A DNA stretch of 64,000 nucleotides from Candidatus Vicinibacter affinis (GCA_016714365.1 JADJNH010000005.1:2332501-2396500); one strand, 5' to 3'. Positions 35,568-46,267 are shown, counted from the stretch's first letter. A program made the numbers and translations. The notes: generated from the letters alone by a model not told the origin.

Positions 35568-38500
35568 ATGAATAAAATTTTACTCTCCTTTGTGATTGGA
35601 TTTTTTTCCATCTGGAGTTTAGAACTTACTGCACAATGCACCCCGCCATCAGCGGATGAATGCGAAGACGCCAACGTTCTTTGTTCATTAGATGAGGTAA
35701 ATGGGTACACCTGCCAGAATACAACTTATTCCAATCCTACCGGTTGTTCGCCACTCTGTCCATCAGGTGGGGGAGCTCATAATACCGGTTGGTGGGCATT
35801 TGTGTGCGATGGCGGACCAGTGACCATTACAATTACTTTTAGTAACTGTTCCGTAAATGGTACAGGTGTACAGATGGGTATTTGGGGGGATTGCGATTGT
35901 AATGAATCCATTGTATGTAATCCAAATTGTAATGGTGCTGGGTCATTTACTTTGTCTGGTAACCTTACTGCTTGTAAAACATATTATCTGTTTGTGGATG
36001 GATGTTCCGGAGACGTATGTGATTTTACCTTGACAACTTCAGGTGGTTCAGCCCCAATGTTGCCACCTTTAGGTAATATCATGGGCCCTCGCGATGTCTG
36101 TAAAGGTGCTTGCAATATTAAATACACCATCAATACGGGTGGAGCCTGCGATCCTACTTATGAATGGACCTTAGATGGAACAGAAATCGGAAGTGGATTG
36201 GGCGAAGTAACTTTGGACTTTCCGGATGAAGGTGATTTCCAGCTTTGCGTTACAGCCTACATCGGTAACCCACAATCAGGTTCAATTTGTGACCAGGATG
36301 GTCCGAAATGTATCACCATTCGCGTAAGACCAATTGCCGATAAGGTAGGTCCTCCTTGGACTTTGTGCAACGAACGAATACCATTTAATTGGCATGGTGA
36401 ACAGATAAGCGCAACTGGTGAATACCGACATGAATTTACTGATCGGGCAACTTGCTGTAAGTTTGACTCCGTGCGCCAATTCATTGTGCTCGAAGTCCCG
36501 GAACCTCCGGATGTATACCATTTAGGTTGTGATAATAATGATGTCTATATTGACCCAACCACGAGACAGGTTTTTAGTACCTGCCAAAACGGAAAAATTG
36601 TCAACTTGCCAAAATCAACAGATCCATGGAGATGTGACAGTACCTACAAACTAACTGCTATATTTTTGGATTACAATGTCACTTTTAGAGAGTATTGTAT
36701 TGGTGGTAAATTAGAAATTCAACCAAGAGTTATCGATCGTACCAAAACTTGTGGAGCCGCCGGCTTGTCTACAGATATAAGTTACAAATGGTTCTTAAAA
36801 AATGATCCAGCCAAAAAGGCAATCGGCAACGATGAAATTCTTACAGATGTAGAGAAAAAAGATGACTATTGTGTGGAAATAAAGGTATTGGCAAATCTTG
36901 GAGATAAGGCAATCGTTTGTTTTTATGAATTCTGTGAGCAGTTTGATGAAGATCAATTCAAGCCTAAAAAGGTATGTCCTAAAGGTGATTTGCAGGTTTG
37001 TAAGGGTAAAACGGGTATTTATTATATAGATACTATTTTGCCAAATGATGTTTATTTCCTAAACTGGAATGTGAGTGGAGGTACAATCCTTACAAAAAAT
37101 GCTTTTGATACCACCGTTATTGAGGTATTGTGGAATACAAATGCGCCAATAGGAACTGTTTGTTTCAATTTTGAGTCCAATTGTGGTCCAAGCCCTGAGT
37201 GTTGCATTGATGTGGAAATAGTTCCTTCTCCTGCTCCTGATGCTGGGCCGGTAATTTCTGTTTGTGGTCTGTCCACGAGCTTCCAAGGTAAAAAAGATGT
37301 TGGAGGTCAATGGACTAAAATTTCAGGACCTGGCAATGTTACGTACAGTGATCAGTTTGATGATAAGTCTTTAGTTACGGTAGATCAATACGGAACTTAT
37401 GTTTTTGGTTATACGGAAACACGCTTAGGTTGTATTACAACTGATTCTACCACCATTAACTTTAATGATACTCCTATCAAAAGTCCAGCAAATTATATCT
37501 GTAATTCCAATAACAAAGACTACACTTTTAATTTTCAAATTTCCGGAGGTAAGAGTCCATATACAGTTATAAAAGGAAATGGAACGGTAAGTCCTTTAGG
37601 TGTCTACAATTCAGGAGTCATCTTAAACTTGGCCAACGATACAGTTATAATCAGAGATGTGAATGGTTGTGAATTTACTTTCATTCATGTCTATGAGTGT
37701 AAATGCACCAACAATCTTGGTAATCTGGATAAGACCCAACAAATACTTTGCGAGGATGGTGTCGTGGTCATAAACTATGATGCATCCGGTCAGATCCTGG
37801 ATCCAAGTCCGAATAAAGACACTATTATATTCTTTATTTACACGGATCCGAATAATCCTTATAGTTCAAGAATTAGAGACATCAGTTCACTTTCTATACC
37901 TTATGATCCAAGTTTCGTTTATGGACAAACTTATTATGTAGGAGTTATTTTGGGACGTACAGACAACAAAGGTGGAATTGATCAAATTAAAGGTTGCCTG
38001 AGAGTAGATGGTGGCGTTCCATTTGCCTTCTACAAAATCCCTTCACCAAACGCAGGTCCGGATGATGCAATTTGTGGACGGGTATATGATCTAGGTGGTT
38101 TCCAATCGATCCCGGGATCTCGAATTGAATGGAGATTGGTACAGGGACCTACTCCAAATTCAGGTGTATTGTTCAACAACACACTTGATCCTGCCAGTCA
38201 GGTAAGTGCTTTGGGTGATTTCGGAACCTATGTTTTTGAATTGGAAGAAAACAACAATGATATATGCATCCAGAAGGATGTGGTAAGCATCACATTTAAT
38301 CCTTCTCCGGAAGTAAGAAATGTGGAACCAAGGTGTATTGCTTTTGGCGCACCTGGTTCTAAAGATGGAAAATTCATTGTCGAAGCTGATTTGATGAGTG
38401 GAAGGCCGCCTTATACATTGATTACTGCCAAAGGTTCCATCAATGGTAACAAATGGGTTTCCGATACGCTTGCAAGTTTGGACACTTTCAGTATCCAAAT

Positions 38501-41321
38501 TCAAGATGCGAATGGATGTATTTCTCAGTTGACCATTGATATTTATAATTGTAATTGTGACCCAATTGATGCTGGAAACCTTGACAGTTTGTTAACACGT
38601 GTTTGTGAAGATGAATGTGTTCCAATTAAGAATTTAATTCCAGAAAGCATTAATACCGCAGAAGATGTAGCCATTTATATTTTACATAAAGGTTCTTACA
38701 ATGACCCTTCTACAGTGTTGGATACATTATATTCAATTAATGACATCATTTGTTTCGACAAAACCAAAATGTTATTGGGCGTAGAAACTTATTACATAAC
38801 CAGGGTGGTTGGGGAAGACCTTGCACCAAGGGATGGAGTAGTTGACATAAAAGATCCTTGTAAGCGCATTTCTAATAACCAGCCAATCATTTGGGAACCA
38901 TATCCTTTAGCTGATGCTGGATTAGATAAAGACATTTGCGGACTTACTTTTCCATTAGATGCCAATCTTACTTTAGGTAACGGAACCTGGCGTCAAATAG
39001 GTGGAAATAATGCAATATTTGCGGATCCTAATGCACCTTCTACCACTGTTACAGTGCCTGGTTATGGAACCTACAACTTTGAATGGGCAGTCTTCAATTA
39101 TAATTGTGACGCCTATGATTCTGTTTCTGTTACTTTCTTGGATGCTCCAGAATTTATTGACAATACCTATACAGTAGAGTGTGACAATACAGCAGAAAAC
39201 TATCGGGTAAGGATAACATCAAGAAATGGTAACAGACCTAGCTGGAATATTCAAGGGGAGCATTCTGTTAATGATCCTTTGGCAGGTAACTTTGAAGCCG
39301 GAGATCGTTGGTTGACTGACTGGATCCCTCAAGGGAATGCATTCCTATTGACCATTCGTGATAAAAATAATTGTTTGGTAGATTCATTCCAGGCTGTTGA
39401 GATTTGTAATTGCATCACAGATGCAGGAGTTTTAACTTTGGCTCCAAACAATCTTTGTTTTGATGCAGCTGCACAGGCCAACTATACAGTAGCGCCTGGG
39501 GTATTAGATGGAAATGATATTTTTAGATATGTACTTTATGACGGCCTTCCTGGTAATCCAAGAGGTGGCTCCATCATTAGTTTTAATGACAATGGTAGAT
39601 TTGTTTTTAACCCTGCTACCATGCAACTTGGTAAGACGTATTACATAGCTGTATTTGTTGGAAATATTGATCCTACAACGGGTAATGTGAACTTTACTGA
39701 TCGCTGTTTGGACAATACTCCAGGTGTTCCTGTAGCATGGTTCTCTTACCCGGTCGCAGCTATCAGCGGACCTACTGAGTTGAATTGTAAAGTCACTTCA
39801 ATTACTTTAAATGGAGCAGTTTCTACCAGCGGTTCAGGTGATCAGTTGGCTTTTAACTGGACGACTTCAAATGGACAATTTGTAAATCCTGGTCAGGTTA
39901 CAGGCTCAACAGTAGACATTAATAGACCTGGTACTTACAATCTGGAAGTAGTTGACCCTAGAGCTGGCTGCAGACATCAAACTAGTTTTGTAGTTACTCA
40001 GGACATTGTTAAACCTAATGTTGATATTAAAACTCCTGGAGTTTTAACCTGTGACGTTAAAACACTTAACCTTGATGGAACAGGTTCATCAACTGGGGCT
40101 ATTTATCAGCCGACTTGGTCCGGTCCAGGAAATCTTATTGGCGGAAGTACCTATTCTCCGACTATAAATGCTGTTGGAACGTACACTTTGATGGTTGAAA
40201 ATCTGAAAAATGGTTGCGTGGATCTCAAAACGATTAATGTAACGGAAGATGTAGCTCTGCCTGTTGCTGATATCAGTCAAAAAGGAAATCTGACTTGTTC
40301 TGTTAACCAAATCCAATTGGATGCTTCCGGCTCGCGGGCTAATTCAGGAACCATAGGTTCATTTACCTGGGTAGGTAGCGTTCTTTCTGGACAAGGAACC
40401 AATACGGTAACAGTTGGTAAGCCAGGTGGAACATTTATAGTAACGATAAAAGACAGTAAAAACGGTTGTATCGATTCAGATACAATAGATGTAACTGAAA
40501 TTGGAAATCCATTAGCTGATTTACTGGTGGATCCGGTTAATCCAAAATGCTTTGGAGAGCGTAATGGTACCATTACCGTTAATCAAGTGTTAGACGTTAA
40601 TAACCAACCTTTAGGTAATTTACAGTTTTCATTTAATGGTGGACCTTACACTTCCAGTAAGTCATTCAATAACTTGGGTCAGGGTTCTTATAAGATTTCT
40701 GTTAAAGATCCTAATGGATGCTTGTTGGAAAGAACTTATAATCTTATAGAACCAGGAAAATTGGGTATAGAAGTGATCAAGAGTATTGTGGTTGATCAGG
40801 GTTCTTTGGTCAGGTTGGATTCGCTGTTACTTGCACTTCGTGGAGGAACTTCTACAAATGGAGCATACAAGGATACAACTTGGTTCAACATTGATCAGCA
40901 AGTGGACTGGGAAAGTAAGTTGAATTATTTGGCGGATACTACCAGAGAATTCCTAATCACAGGGATCGATCAAGCTGGTTGTGAAATCAGCGACAGAGTT
41001 AGAGTCTTGGTTAGAATTATTAAAGATGTGTGGTGGCCAACTGTCATATCTGCTAATGGAGATAATCTGAATGATCATTTCAATGTTTATGGTAAACGAG
41101 TTAGAAATGTAAGATTGCTTCAGATTTACGACAGATGGGGCTCACAGGTCTATTCTCAAACTAATCTTCCTGATGGTAATACAAACAGATCTGTTGGTTG
41201 GTCTGGTGACTTTAAAGGAAAGAAAGCTCTTCCAGGGGTATATGTTTTCTATGCAGAGATAGAATATGAAGGATCTACTGGATTTGAGAAAGTAAAAGGA
41301 GAGTTTACTCTGCTTCGATAA
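35568..41321 (+). CDS. Giant T9SS type B surface protein with three 280-residue modules
   Basis: This protein has 1917 residues from ATG 35568, where the signal peptide begins (MNKILLSFVIGFFSIWSLELTAQ); an in-frame ATG at 35544 is possible. The first 150 residues are Cys-rich (SADECEDANVLCSLDE, GGGAHNTGWWAFVC). Residues about 558-1398 are three tandem modules of 270-287 residues. Each starts with DAGP or AGLDKDICG, has an internal C-x-C (KCTN, NCDP, NCIT) and ends in CLRVDGG-, CKRISNN- or CLDNTPG-type segments. Three Ig-like repeats (NCKVTS, TCDVKT, TCSVNQ) and an SprB-like repeat follow. The end (WWPTVISANGDNLNDHFNV, YDRWGSQVY, LPGVYVFYAEI) is a type B sorting domain. Likely extracellular, role unknown. 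Confidence 0.9.
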   Translation: MNKILLSFVIGFFSIWSLELTAQCTPPSADECEDANVLCSLDEVNGYTCQNTTYSNPTGCSPLCPSGGGAHNTGWWAFVCDGGPVTITITFSNCSVNGTGVQMGIWGDCDCNESIVCNPNCNGAGSFTLSGNLTACKTYYLFVDGCSGDVCDFTLTTSGGSAPMLPPLGNIMGPRDVCKGACNIKYTINTGGACDPTYEWTLDGTEIGSGLGEVTLDFPDEGDFQLCVTAYIGNPQSGSICDQDGPKCITIRVRPIADKVGPPWTLCNERIPFNWHGEQISATGEYRHEFTDRATCCKFDSVRQFIVLEVPEPPDVYHLGCDNNDVYIDPTTRQVFSTCQNGKIVNLPKSTDPWRCDSTYKLTAIFLDYNVTFREYCIGGKLEIQPRVIDRTKTCGAAGLSTDISYKWFLKNDPAKKAIGNDEILTDVEKKDDYCVEIKVLANLGDKAIVCFYEFCEQFDEDQFKPKKVCPKGDLQVCKGKTGIYYIDTILPNDVYFLNWNVSGGTILTKNAFDTTVIEVLWNTNAPIGTVCFNFESNCGPSPECCIDVEIVPSPAPDAGPVISVCGLSTSFQGKKDVGGQWTKISGPGNVTYSDQFDDKSLVTVDQYGTYVFGYTETRLGCITTDSTTINFNDTPIKSPANYICNSNNKDYTFNFQISGGKSPYTVIKGNGTVSPLGVYNSGVILNLANDTVIIRDVNGCEFTFIHVYECKCTNNLGNLDKTQQILCEDGVVVINYDASGQILDPSPNKDTIIFFIYTDPNNPYSSRIRDISSLSIPYDPSFVYGQTYYVGVILGRTDNKGGIDQIKGCLRVDGGVPFAFYKIPSPNAGPDDAICGRVYDLGGFQSIPGSRIEWRLVQGPTPNSGVLFNNTLDPASQVSALGDFGTYVFELEENNNDICIQKDVVSITFNPSPEVRNVEPRCIAFGAPGSKDGKFIVEADLMSGRPPYTLITAKGSINGNKWVSDTLASLDTFSIQIQDANGCISQLTIDIYNCNCDPIDAGNLDSLLTRVCEDECVPIKNLIPESINTAEDVAIYILHKGSYNDPSTVLDTLYSINDIICFDKTKMLLGVETYYITRVVGEDLAPRDGVVDIKDPCKRISNNQPIIWEPYPLADAGLDKDICGLTFPLDANLTLGNGTWRQIGGNNAIFADPNAPSTTVTVPGYGTYNFEWAVFNYNCDAYDSVSVTFLDAPEFIDNTYTVECDNTAENYRVRITSRNGNRPSWNIQGEHSVNDPLAGNFEAGDRWLTDWIPQGNAFLLTIRDKNNCLVDSFQAVEICNCITDAGVLTLAPNNLCFDAAAQANYTVAPGVLDGNDIFRYVLYDGLPGNPRGGSIISFNDNGRFVFNPATMQLGKTYYIAVFVGNIDPTTGNVNFTDRCLDNTPGVPVAWFSYPVAAISGPTELNCKVTSITLNGAVSTSGSGDQLAFNWTTSNGQFVNPGQVTGSTVDINRPGTYNLEVVDPRAGCRHQTSFVVTQDIVKPNVDIKTPGVLTCDVKTLNLDGTGSSTGAIYQPTWSGPGNLIGGSTYSPTINAVGTYTLMVENLKNGCVDLKTINVTEDVALPVADISQKGNLTCSVNQIQLDASGSRANSGTIGSFTWVGSVLSGQGTNTVTVGKPGGTFIVTIKDSKNGCIDSDTIDVTEIGNPLADLLVDPVNPKCFGERNGTITVNQVLDVNNQPLGNLQFSFNGGPYTSSKSFNNLGQGSYKISVKDPNGCLLERTYNLIEPGKLGIEVIKSIVVDQGSLVRLDSLLLALRGGTSTNGAYKDTTWFNIDQQVDWESKLNYLADTTREFLITGIDQAGCEISDRVRVLVRIIKDVWWPTVISANGDNLNDHFNVYGKRVRNVRLLQIYDRWGSQVYSQTNLPDGNTNRSVGWSGDFKGKKALPGVYVFYAEIEYEGSTGFEKVKGEFTLLR

Positions 41322-41340
41322 AAATTTTAAATTGATTTTA

Positions 41341-41369
41341 AAGGCCTCCAATTGGAGGCCTTTTTTTTT
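41341..41369 (+). terminator. Rho-independent terminator
   Basis: AAGGCCTCC / GGAGGCCTT form a 9-bp stem around AATT (a full palindrome), followed by nine T. It lies 20 bp after the giant surface-protein stop and insulates the cbb3 cluster. Confidence 0.92.
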
Positions 41370-41457
41370 GGGATAATTTTTAACCTTTCAAAATTTTCTG
41401 CTGCTCAAAATCATCCATTGAAATGATATGAATTTTCTAAGTTAATCATATAAGTAA

Positions 41458-41465
41458 TAGCTTTG
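41458..41465 (+). promoter_or_regulatory. Candidate -7 promoter element (TAGCTTTG) of the cbb3 cluster
   Basis: TAGCTTTG fits TAnnTTTG and lies 25 nt before the ccoI ATG at 41491. No clear FNR/CRP-type palindrome was seen beside it. Confidence 0.4.
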
Positions 41466-41490
41466 GGCTTTGTAATTTTAGTTTTAAGTA

Positions 41491-43890
41491 ATGAGTGTTT
41501 TGATTGAATCTGATTTAAAGTGTTATCACTGCGGTGATAAATGCGATGATTCAATTTGTATAGAAGACAAAGTTTTTTGTTGCTATGGTTGTAAAACAGT
41601 TTATGATTTGCTGAATCAAAATCAATTATGTGATTATTATAACTTTCAACAAGGGGCGGGACTAAAAGTGAAGTCCATAAAATCTGACCGATTTGCATAT
41701 CTCGATCGGATTGAAATTTCCAGTAAGTTTATTATATTTAAAGATAAAGAATGGGCGCATCTTAAATTTGAAGTTCCTCAGATGCATTGCATTTCATGCC
41801 TTTGGCTACTTGAAAATCTTCACAAATTGAATTCAAATATTTTGAGTTCAAAAGTCGATTTTAATAGAAAAATAGTAAAGGTTGTGATCAATTCAGATTT
41901 CCTGAGCGTGCGGGAAGTGGTTGAGTTAATGAGTTCAATAGGGTACGAGCCATATATTTCATTGGAGAAAATGGATGAGAAATCTCCAAAGATGGTAGAC
42001 CGATCTTTGATTTACAGGATTGGCATCGCTGGCTTTTGTTTCGCCAATATAATGCTTTTGAGTTTTCCGGAATATTTAGGATTGGAGATATCAAAAGATA
42101 AAGATTTGGGTTTAACATTCAGATATTTAAATGTTATTCTTGCTTTACCTGTCTTTTTTTATGGTGCAGCGGAATTTTTTAAAATGACCTGGATTGGTAT
42201 CAAACGCCGATACCTAAACATTGATGCACCCGTTTCTCTGGCCATTGTGGTAACTTTTGTAAGAAGTGTTTATGAAATTTTTTCCGGAATCGGACCAGGA
42301 TTTCTGGACAGTATGTCTGGAATTGTTTTTTTTATGTTGGTTGGAAGGTATTTTCAATCGAAAACCAAAGCTTCATTATCATTTGATCATGATTATAAAA
42401 CTTATTTTCCTGTTGCAGTTACCAAGCTGGACCATGGCAAAGAGGTACCCGTTTTACTTCATGAAATTTCTGTGTCTGATGTTTTAAAGTTACGACATGA
42501 TGAAATTTGTCCAGTGGATGGAATCTTGTCAAAAGGGGAGGCAAAAATAGATTACAGTTTTATTACCGGAGAAAGTGACGAAAAAAGAATAGATACAGGA
42601 GGAATGATTTATCAGGGAGGAAGGGTTATAGATGCCTCCATAGAAATTCTAGCTCTTAAACCTTTTTCGAAGAACAGTTTTGTTGACCTTTGGAACAACC
42701 AGGTTTTTTATCAGGAAAAGCAAGATCAGTCAGTCATTCATAAATTGAGCAGTTATTTTTCAATACTTGTGTTTTTGATTTCATTTATTGCAGGTACCTA
42801 CTGGTATTTTATAGATCCTTCGAAATCTATTCACGCATTGAGTTCAGTATTGATCGTGGCATGTCCATGTTCTCTTTTATTAACTTCGAGTTTCACTAAT
42901 GGGTATATACTTCAATTATTCTCAAAATACGGCTTATACCTAAAGAATCATTTGGTTATTGAATCTTTGGCTGGAATCGATACAATTGTTTTTGATAAAA
43001 CCGGAACGCTCACAGAACCTGAGTCAAAGGATATTGAATTTGTAGGATCAAATTTGACTCATGAGCAATTAAATTTATTGATTTCTTCAATAGATAATTC
43101 AAGTCACCCTTTGGGTAAAATGATTGCTTCCAAATATAAAAGTCACTCAATTTTTATACCTGACCATTATAAGGAGTTTCGACATCTTGGTTTAGAATCT
43201 AAAATTGGAAATTCCAATATAAAAATGGGTAACAAAATGTTTGTTCTGGGTCAACCTGAAGAGAACTCGACTGAATCTATTGTATATTGCTCGATTGATG
43301 AAAGATTCCTTGGTAAATTTCTATTAAAACAAAAACTTAGGGAAAACATAGGTGATACACTTCGAAATTTATCCGGATATCAATTAAGAGTATTAAGTGG
43401 TGACACCGTAATGAAACTTGAAAATATTTCCTCACTTCTTCCATCAAATACATCACTACTGGCAAGTCAATCTCCTCTGATGAAGAGACAGTATGTGGAA
43501 GGTTTGCAATTGTCAGGGAAGAAGGTATTAATGGTTGGAGATGGATTAAATGACGCAGGAGCTTTAAAACAGAGTGATTGTGGCATCGCAGTAGTAAATG
43601 ATTCATTTTGTTTTTCTCCGGCTTCAGATGCTTTACTCGCGGGTGATCATTTGTTTAGGATCCATTCCATTTTGAAAGTTGCCCGCAAATCGCAACTGCT
43701 CATAAGAGTGGTATTTGCCTATTCGATCATTTACAATATCATTGGAGTTGGCTTTGCGGTATCCGCTCAGCTTACACCTTTTGTAGCCGCAATTTTGATG
43801 CCCATTTCATCCATTAGTATAATTTTGTTAAGCTATTTTATGGTAAAAATGCTTGAAAATAAATATTTTTATAAATATATAAATAATTGA
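41491..43890 (+). CDS. ccoI: CcoI-type copper-translocating P1B ATPase
   Basis: This 799-residue heavy-metal P-type ATPase supplies copper for cbb3 oxidase assembly (FixI/CcoI). The N-terminus has a Cys-rich zinc-ribbon-like segment (CYHCGDKC, FCCYGC), then a heavy-metal-associated domain with MHCISC. The transport motif CPC is at residues 458-460, the phosphorylated Asp502 lies in DKTGTLTE, TGESDEKR is the actuator motif, and GDGLNDAGALK the hinge motif. About eight hydrophobic segments are present. It is the first gene of the oxidase cluster, about 90 bp ahead of ccoS, and follows a strong terminator and a candidate promoter. Confidence 0.95.
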   Translation: MSVLIESDLKCYHCGDKCDDSICIEDKVFCCYGCKTVYDLLNQNQLCDYYNFQQGAGLKVKSIKSDRFAYLDRIEISSKFIIFKDKEWAHLKFEVPQMHCISCLWLLENLHKLNSNILSSKVDFNRKIVKVVINSDFLSVREVVELMSSIGYEPYISLEKMDEKSPKMVDRSLIYRIGIAGFCFANIMLLSFPEYLGLEISKDKDLGLTFRYLNVILALPVFFYGAAEFFKMTWIGIKRRYLNIDAPVSLAIVVTFVRSVYEIFSGIGPGFLDSMSGIVFFMLVGRYFQSKTKASLSFDHDYKTYFPVAVTKLDHGKEVPVLLHEISVSDVLKLRHDEICPVDGILSKGEAKIDYSFITGESDEKRIDTGGMIYQGGRVIDASIEILALKPFSKNSFVDLWNNQVFYQEKQDQSVIHKLSSYFSILVFLISFIAGTYWYFIDPSKSIHALSSVLIVACPCSLLLTSSFTNGYILQLFSKYGLYLKNHLVIESLAGIDTIVFDKTGTLTEPESKDIEFVGSNLTHEQLNLLISSIDNSSHPLGKMIASKYKSHSIFIPDHYKEFRHLGLESKIGNSNIKMGNKMFVLGQPEENSTESIVYCSIDERFLGKFLLKQKLRENIGDTLRNLSGYQLRVLSGDTVMKLENISSLLPSNTSLLASQSPLMKRQYVEGLQLSGKKVLMVGDGLNDAGALKQSDCGIAVVNDSFCFSPASDALLAGDHLFRIHSILKVARKSQLLIRVVFAYSIIYNIIGVGFAVSAQLTPFVAAILMPISSISIILLSYFMVKMLENKYFYKYINN

Positions 43891-43978
43891 TATTCAATAT
43901 GATTAAAATCATTTTTTAATCTGATTGACATTATTTGTGAAACTAGATATTAAAGGGACTTTTGTTAAAATTTACGTA

Positions 43979-44137
43979 TTGAAGGTCATTATATTACTTT
44001 TACTAATAAGCTTGGCTGTTGCCATCTTTTTTTTGGTTGCATTTATTTGGGGCGTTCAAGATGGTCAGTTTGATGATGATTATGCCCCCCCTCGTAGAAT
44101 TTTATTTGATTCAAAAGACATTAACCACATAGATTAG
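43979..44137 (+). CDS. ccoS: cbb3 oxidase assembly protein CcoS
   Basis: This small membrane protein is of the CcoS family, needed for cofactor insertion into cbb3 oxidase. One helix (KVIILLLLISLAVAIFFLVAFIW) is followed by the family signature GVQDGQFDDDYAPPRRILFD. The start is uncertain because there is no ATG: TTG at 43925, GTG at 43937 or TTG at 43979 are all in frame. TTG 43979 gives 52 residues, the normal family length, and places the helix at the N-terminus, so I use it. The stop is 3 bp before the ccoNO ATG. Confidence 0.85.
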   Translation: MKVIILLLLISLAVAIFFLVAFIWGVQDGQFDDDYAPPRRILFDSKDINHID

Positions 44138-44140
44138 ATT

Positions 44141-46258
44141 ATGGAGCTACAGAAATTTTATTACGACAACACCAATGTTAGAAATTTTGCTTACGCAACT
44201 GTTATTTGGGGTATTGTTGGTTTTTTACTGGGAGTCATAATTGCCTTTCAATTGGCTTTTCCTTCCTGGAATCTAGGGTTCTCTTTCACCACTTTTGGCA
44301 GATTGAGGCCCATCCATACGAATGCGGTAATTTTTGCTTTTGTAGGCAACGGAATATTCACAGGTGTGTACTATTCACTCCAACGACTTTTAAAAACTCG
44401 AATGTGGAGTGACACACTTAGTAAAATTCATTTTTGGGGATGGCAATCAATTATTGTATTGGCGGCTGTTACCCTTGCCCTTGGACTTACAGAAGGAAAA
44501 GAATACGCCGAACTAATTTGGCCTATAGACATCCTGATTGCATTAATCTGGGTCATTTTCGGAATCAATATGTTTGGGACCATATTAACCAGACGGGAGC
44601 GGCACATGTATGTGGCCATTTGGTTTTATATAGGAACTTGGATAACGGTTGCCATGCTTCACATCGTCAATTCGTTTGCAATTCCAACATCCTTAACACA
44701 CAGCTACAGTTTTTTCGCAGGTGTTCAAGATGCATTGGTACAATGGTGGTATGGACATAATGCCGTGGCGTTCTTTTTGACAACACCTTACTTAGGGATC
44801 ATGTATTACTTTGTTCCCAAAGCAGCAAATCGCCCGGTATATTCCTATAAATGGAGTATTATACATTTTTGGGCATTAATTTTTATTTACATCTGGGCAG
44901 GTCCTCATCATTTATTGTACACAGCCTTACCTGATTGGGCGCAGTCATTAGGAACGGTTTTTAGTATTATGCTCATTTTACCAAGTTGGGGTGGAATGTT
45001 GAATGGTTTATTTACATTAAGAGGTGCTTGGGATAAGGTCAAGGAAGATCCGGTTTTGAAAATGTTTGTAGTGGCCTTGACTTGTTACGGAATGAGCACC
45101 TTCGAAGGACCTATGATGTCTTTGAAAAACGTAAACGCAATTTCACATTACACAGATTGGACCATTGCACATGTTCATATCGGGGCCTTGGGTTGGAATG
45201 GGTTTTTGACTTTTGGTATGTTGTATTGGTTGGTTCCAAGAATTTACAATACTAAATTATATTCAACCAAAATGGCCAATACGCATTTTCTGATTGGTGT
45301 AATTGCGATTTTATTGTATGCGATACCAATGTATTGGAGTGCATTTTCTCAAGCTTTCATGTGGAAACAATTTACGGAAGCCGGTCAGTTGAAATATCAG
45401 TTTTTGGAGACGGTTACCAAAATAATTCCGCTGTATATCGTAAGGGGTTTGGGAGGAACAGTTTTTCTTTATGGTGCGGGATTGATGGTTTATAATTTAT
45501 ATAAAACAGTCCAATCCGGTAAATTTCAGGCTGACGAACCTGCTGAAGGTCTTGCCTTGAAAAGCCAACCACTCACAGTTATGCAAACTTATTGGCACAA
45601 CATTATAGAACGCAAACCTCTAATGATGTTGGTTTTAAGTTTATTGGTGGTTGCCATAGGAGGTTTAATTGAATTAGTTCCTACTTTTTTAGTGAAGTCA
45701 AATATACCCACAATAGCTTCAGTTAAACCCTATACACCTTTAGAGTTACAAGGTCGGGATCTATACATACGGGAGGGTTGTTACAATTGCCATTCCCAGA
45801 TGATACGGCCATTCAGGGATGAGGTAGCTCGTTATGGAGAATTTTCAAAAGGAGGTGAGTTTGTATATGACCATCCTTTCCAATGGGGCAGTAAACGAAC
45901 CGGCCCGGATTTGGCAAGGATAGGAGGTAAATACACGGACAGCTGGCATTATTTGCATATGCGTGAACCTGCGTTGATCTCTCCGGGATCTATAATGCCG
46001 GCCTACCCATGGCTATATGAAAATGATCTTGATTTAAATACTACCCCGGCCAAGATTAGAGCTATGCAGACATTGGGGGTACCATATCCGGAAAAATATG
46101 ATGAAAAAGCAAATGATGATCTGCAGGCTCAGGCAATAGAAGTTTATAGGAGATTGAAAGCTGAGAAAATTGATGCGGATCCCAATAAAGAAATTATTGC
46201 ATTGATTGCTTATATGCAAAGAATGGGAGTTGATGGAAGGTTAAATCAAAATAAATAA
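44141..46258 (+). CDS. ccoN: Fused cbb3 cytochrome c oxidase subunits I and II (CcoNO)
   Basis: This is a 705-residue fusion of the catalytic heme-copper subunit CcoN (about 1-500) with the monoheme cytochrome CcoO (about 520-705). CcoN shows RPIHTNAVIFAF, GHNAVAFFLT (copper-B histidine region), GPHHLLYTALPDW and AHVHIGALGWNG, plus about 12 membrane helices. CcoO has the heme c site CYNCH (Cys547-His551) with the following SQMIRPFRDE, KRTGPDLARIGGKYTD, and GSIMPAYPW with the Met ligand. Such fusions are usual in Bacteroidota. It reduces O2 to water at low oxygen and pumps protons in the inner membrane. Confidence 0.96.
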   Translation: MELQKFYYDNTNVRNFAYATVIWGIVGFLLGVIIAFQLAFPSWNLGFSFTTFGRLRPIHTNAVIFAFVGNGIFTGVYYSLQRLLKTRMWSDTLSKIHFWGWQSIIVLAAVTLALGLTEGKEYAELIWPIDILIALIWVIFGINMFGTILTRRERHMYVAIWFYIGTWITVAMLHIVNSFAIPTSLTHSYSFFAGVQDALVQWWYGHNAVAFFLTTPYLGIMYYFVPKAANRPVYSYKWSIIHFWALIFIYIWAGPHHLLYTALPDWAQSLGTVFSIMLILPSWGGMLNGLFTLRGAWDKVKEDPVLKMFVVALTCYGMSTFEGPMMSLKNVNAISHYTDWTIAHVHIGALGWNGFLTFGMLYWLVPRIYNTKLYSTKMANTHFLIGVIAILLYAIPMYWSAFSQAFMWKQFTEAGQLKYQFLETVTKIIPLYIVRGLGGTVFLYGAGLMVYNLYKTVQSGKFQADEPAEGLALKSQPLTVMQTYWHNIIERKPLMMLVLSLLVVAIGGLIELVPTFLVKSNIPTIASVKPYTPLELQGRDLYIREGCYNCHSQMIRPFRDEVARYGEFSKGGEFVYDHPFQWGSKRTGPDLARIGGKYTDSWHYLHMREPALISPGSIMPAYPWLYENDLDLNTTPAKIRAMQTLGVPYPEKYDEKANDDLQAQAIEVYRRLKAEKIDADPNKEIIALIAYMQRMGVDGRLNQNK

Positions 46259-46267
46259 TTTAGAAAG

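Noticed and set aside
35414..35710. 98-residue ORF on the minus strand across the start of the 1917-residue protein
   Set aside because: It is antisense to a signal-peptide-coding region, has no recognisable features and is low-complexity.
43890..43930. FNR-like TTGAT..AATA sequence between ccoI and ccoS
   Set aside because: Only the left half matches TTGATnnnnATCAA, and it lies inside the operon, so there is no support for an FNR site.
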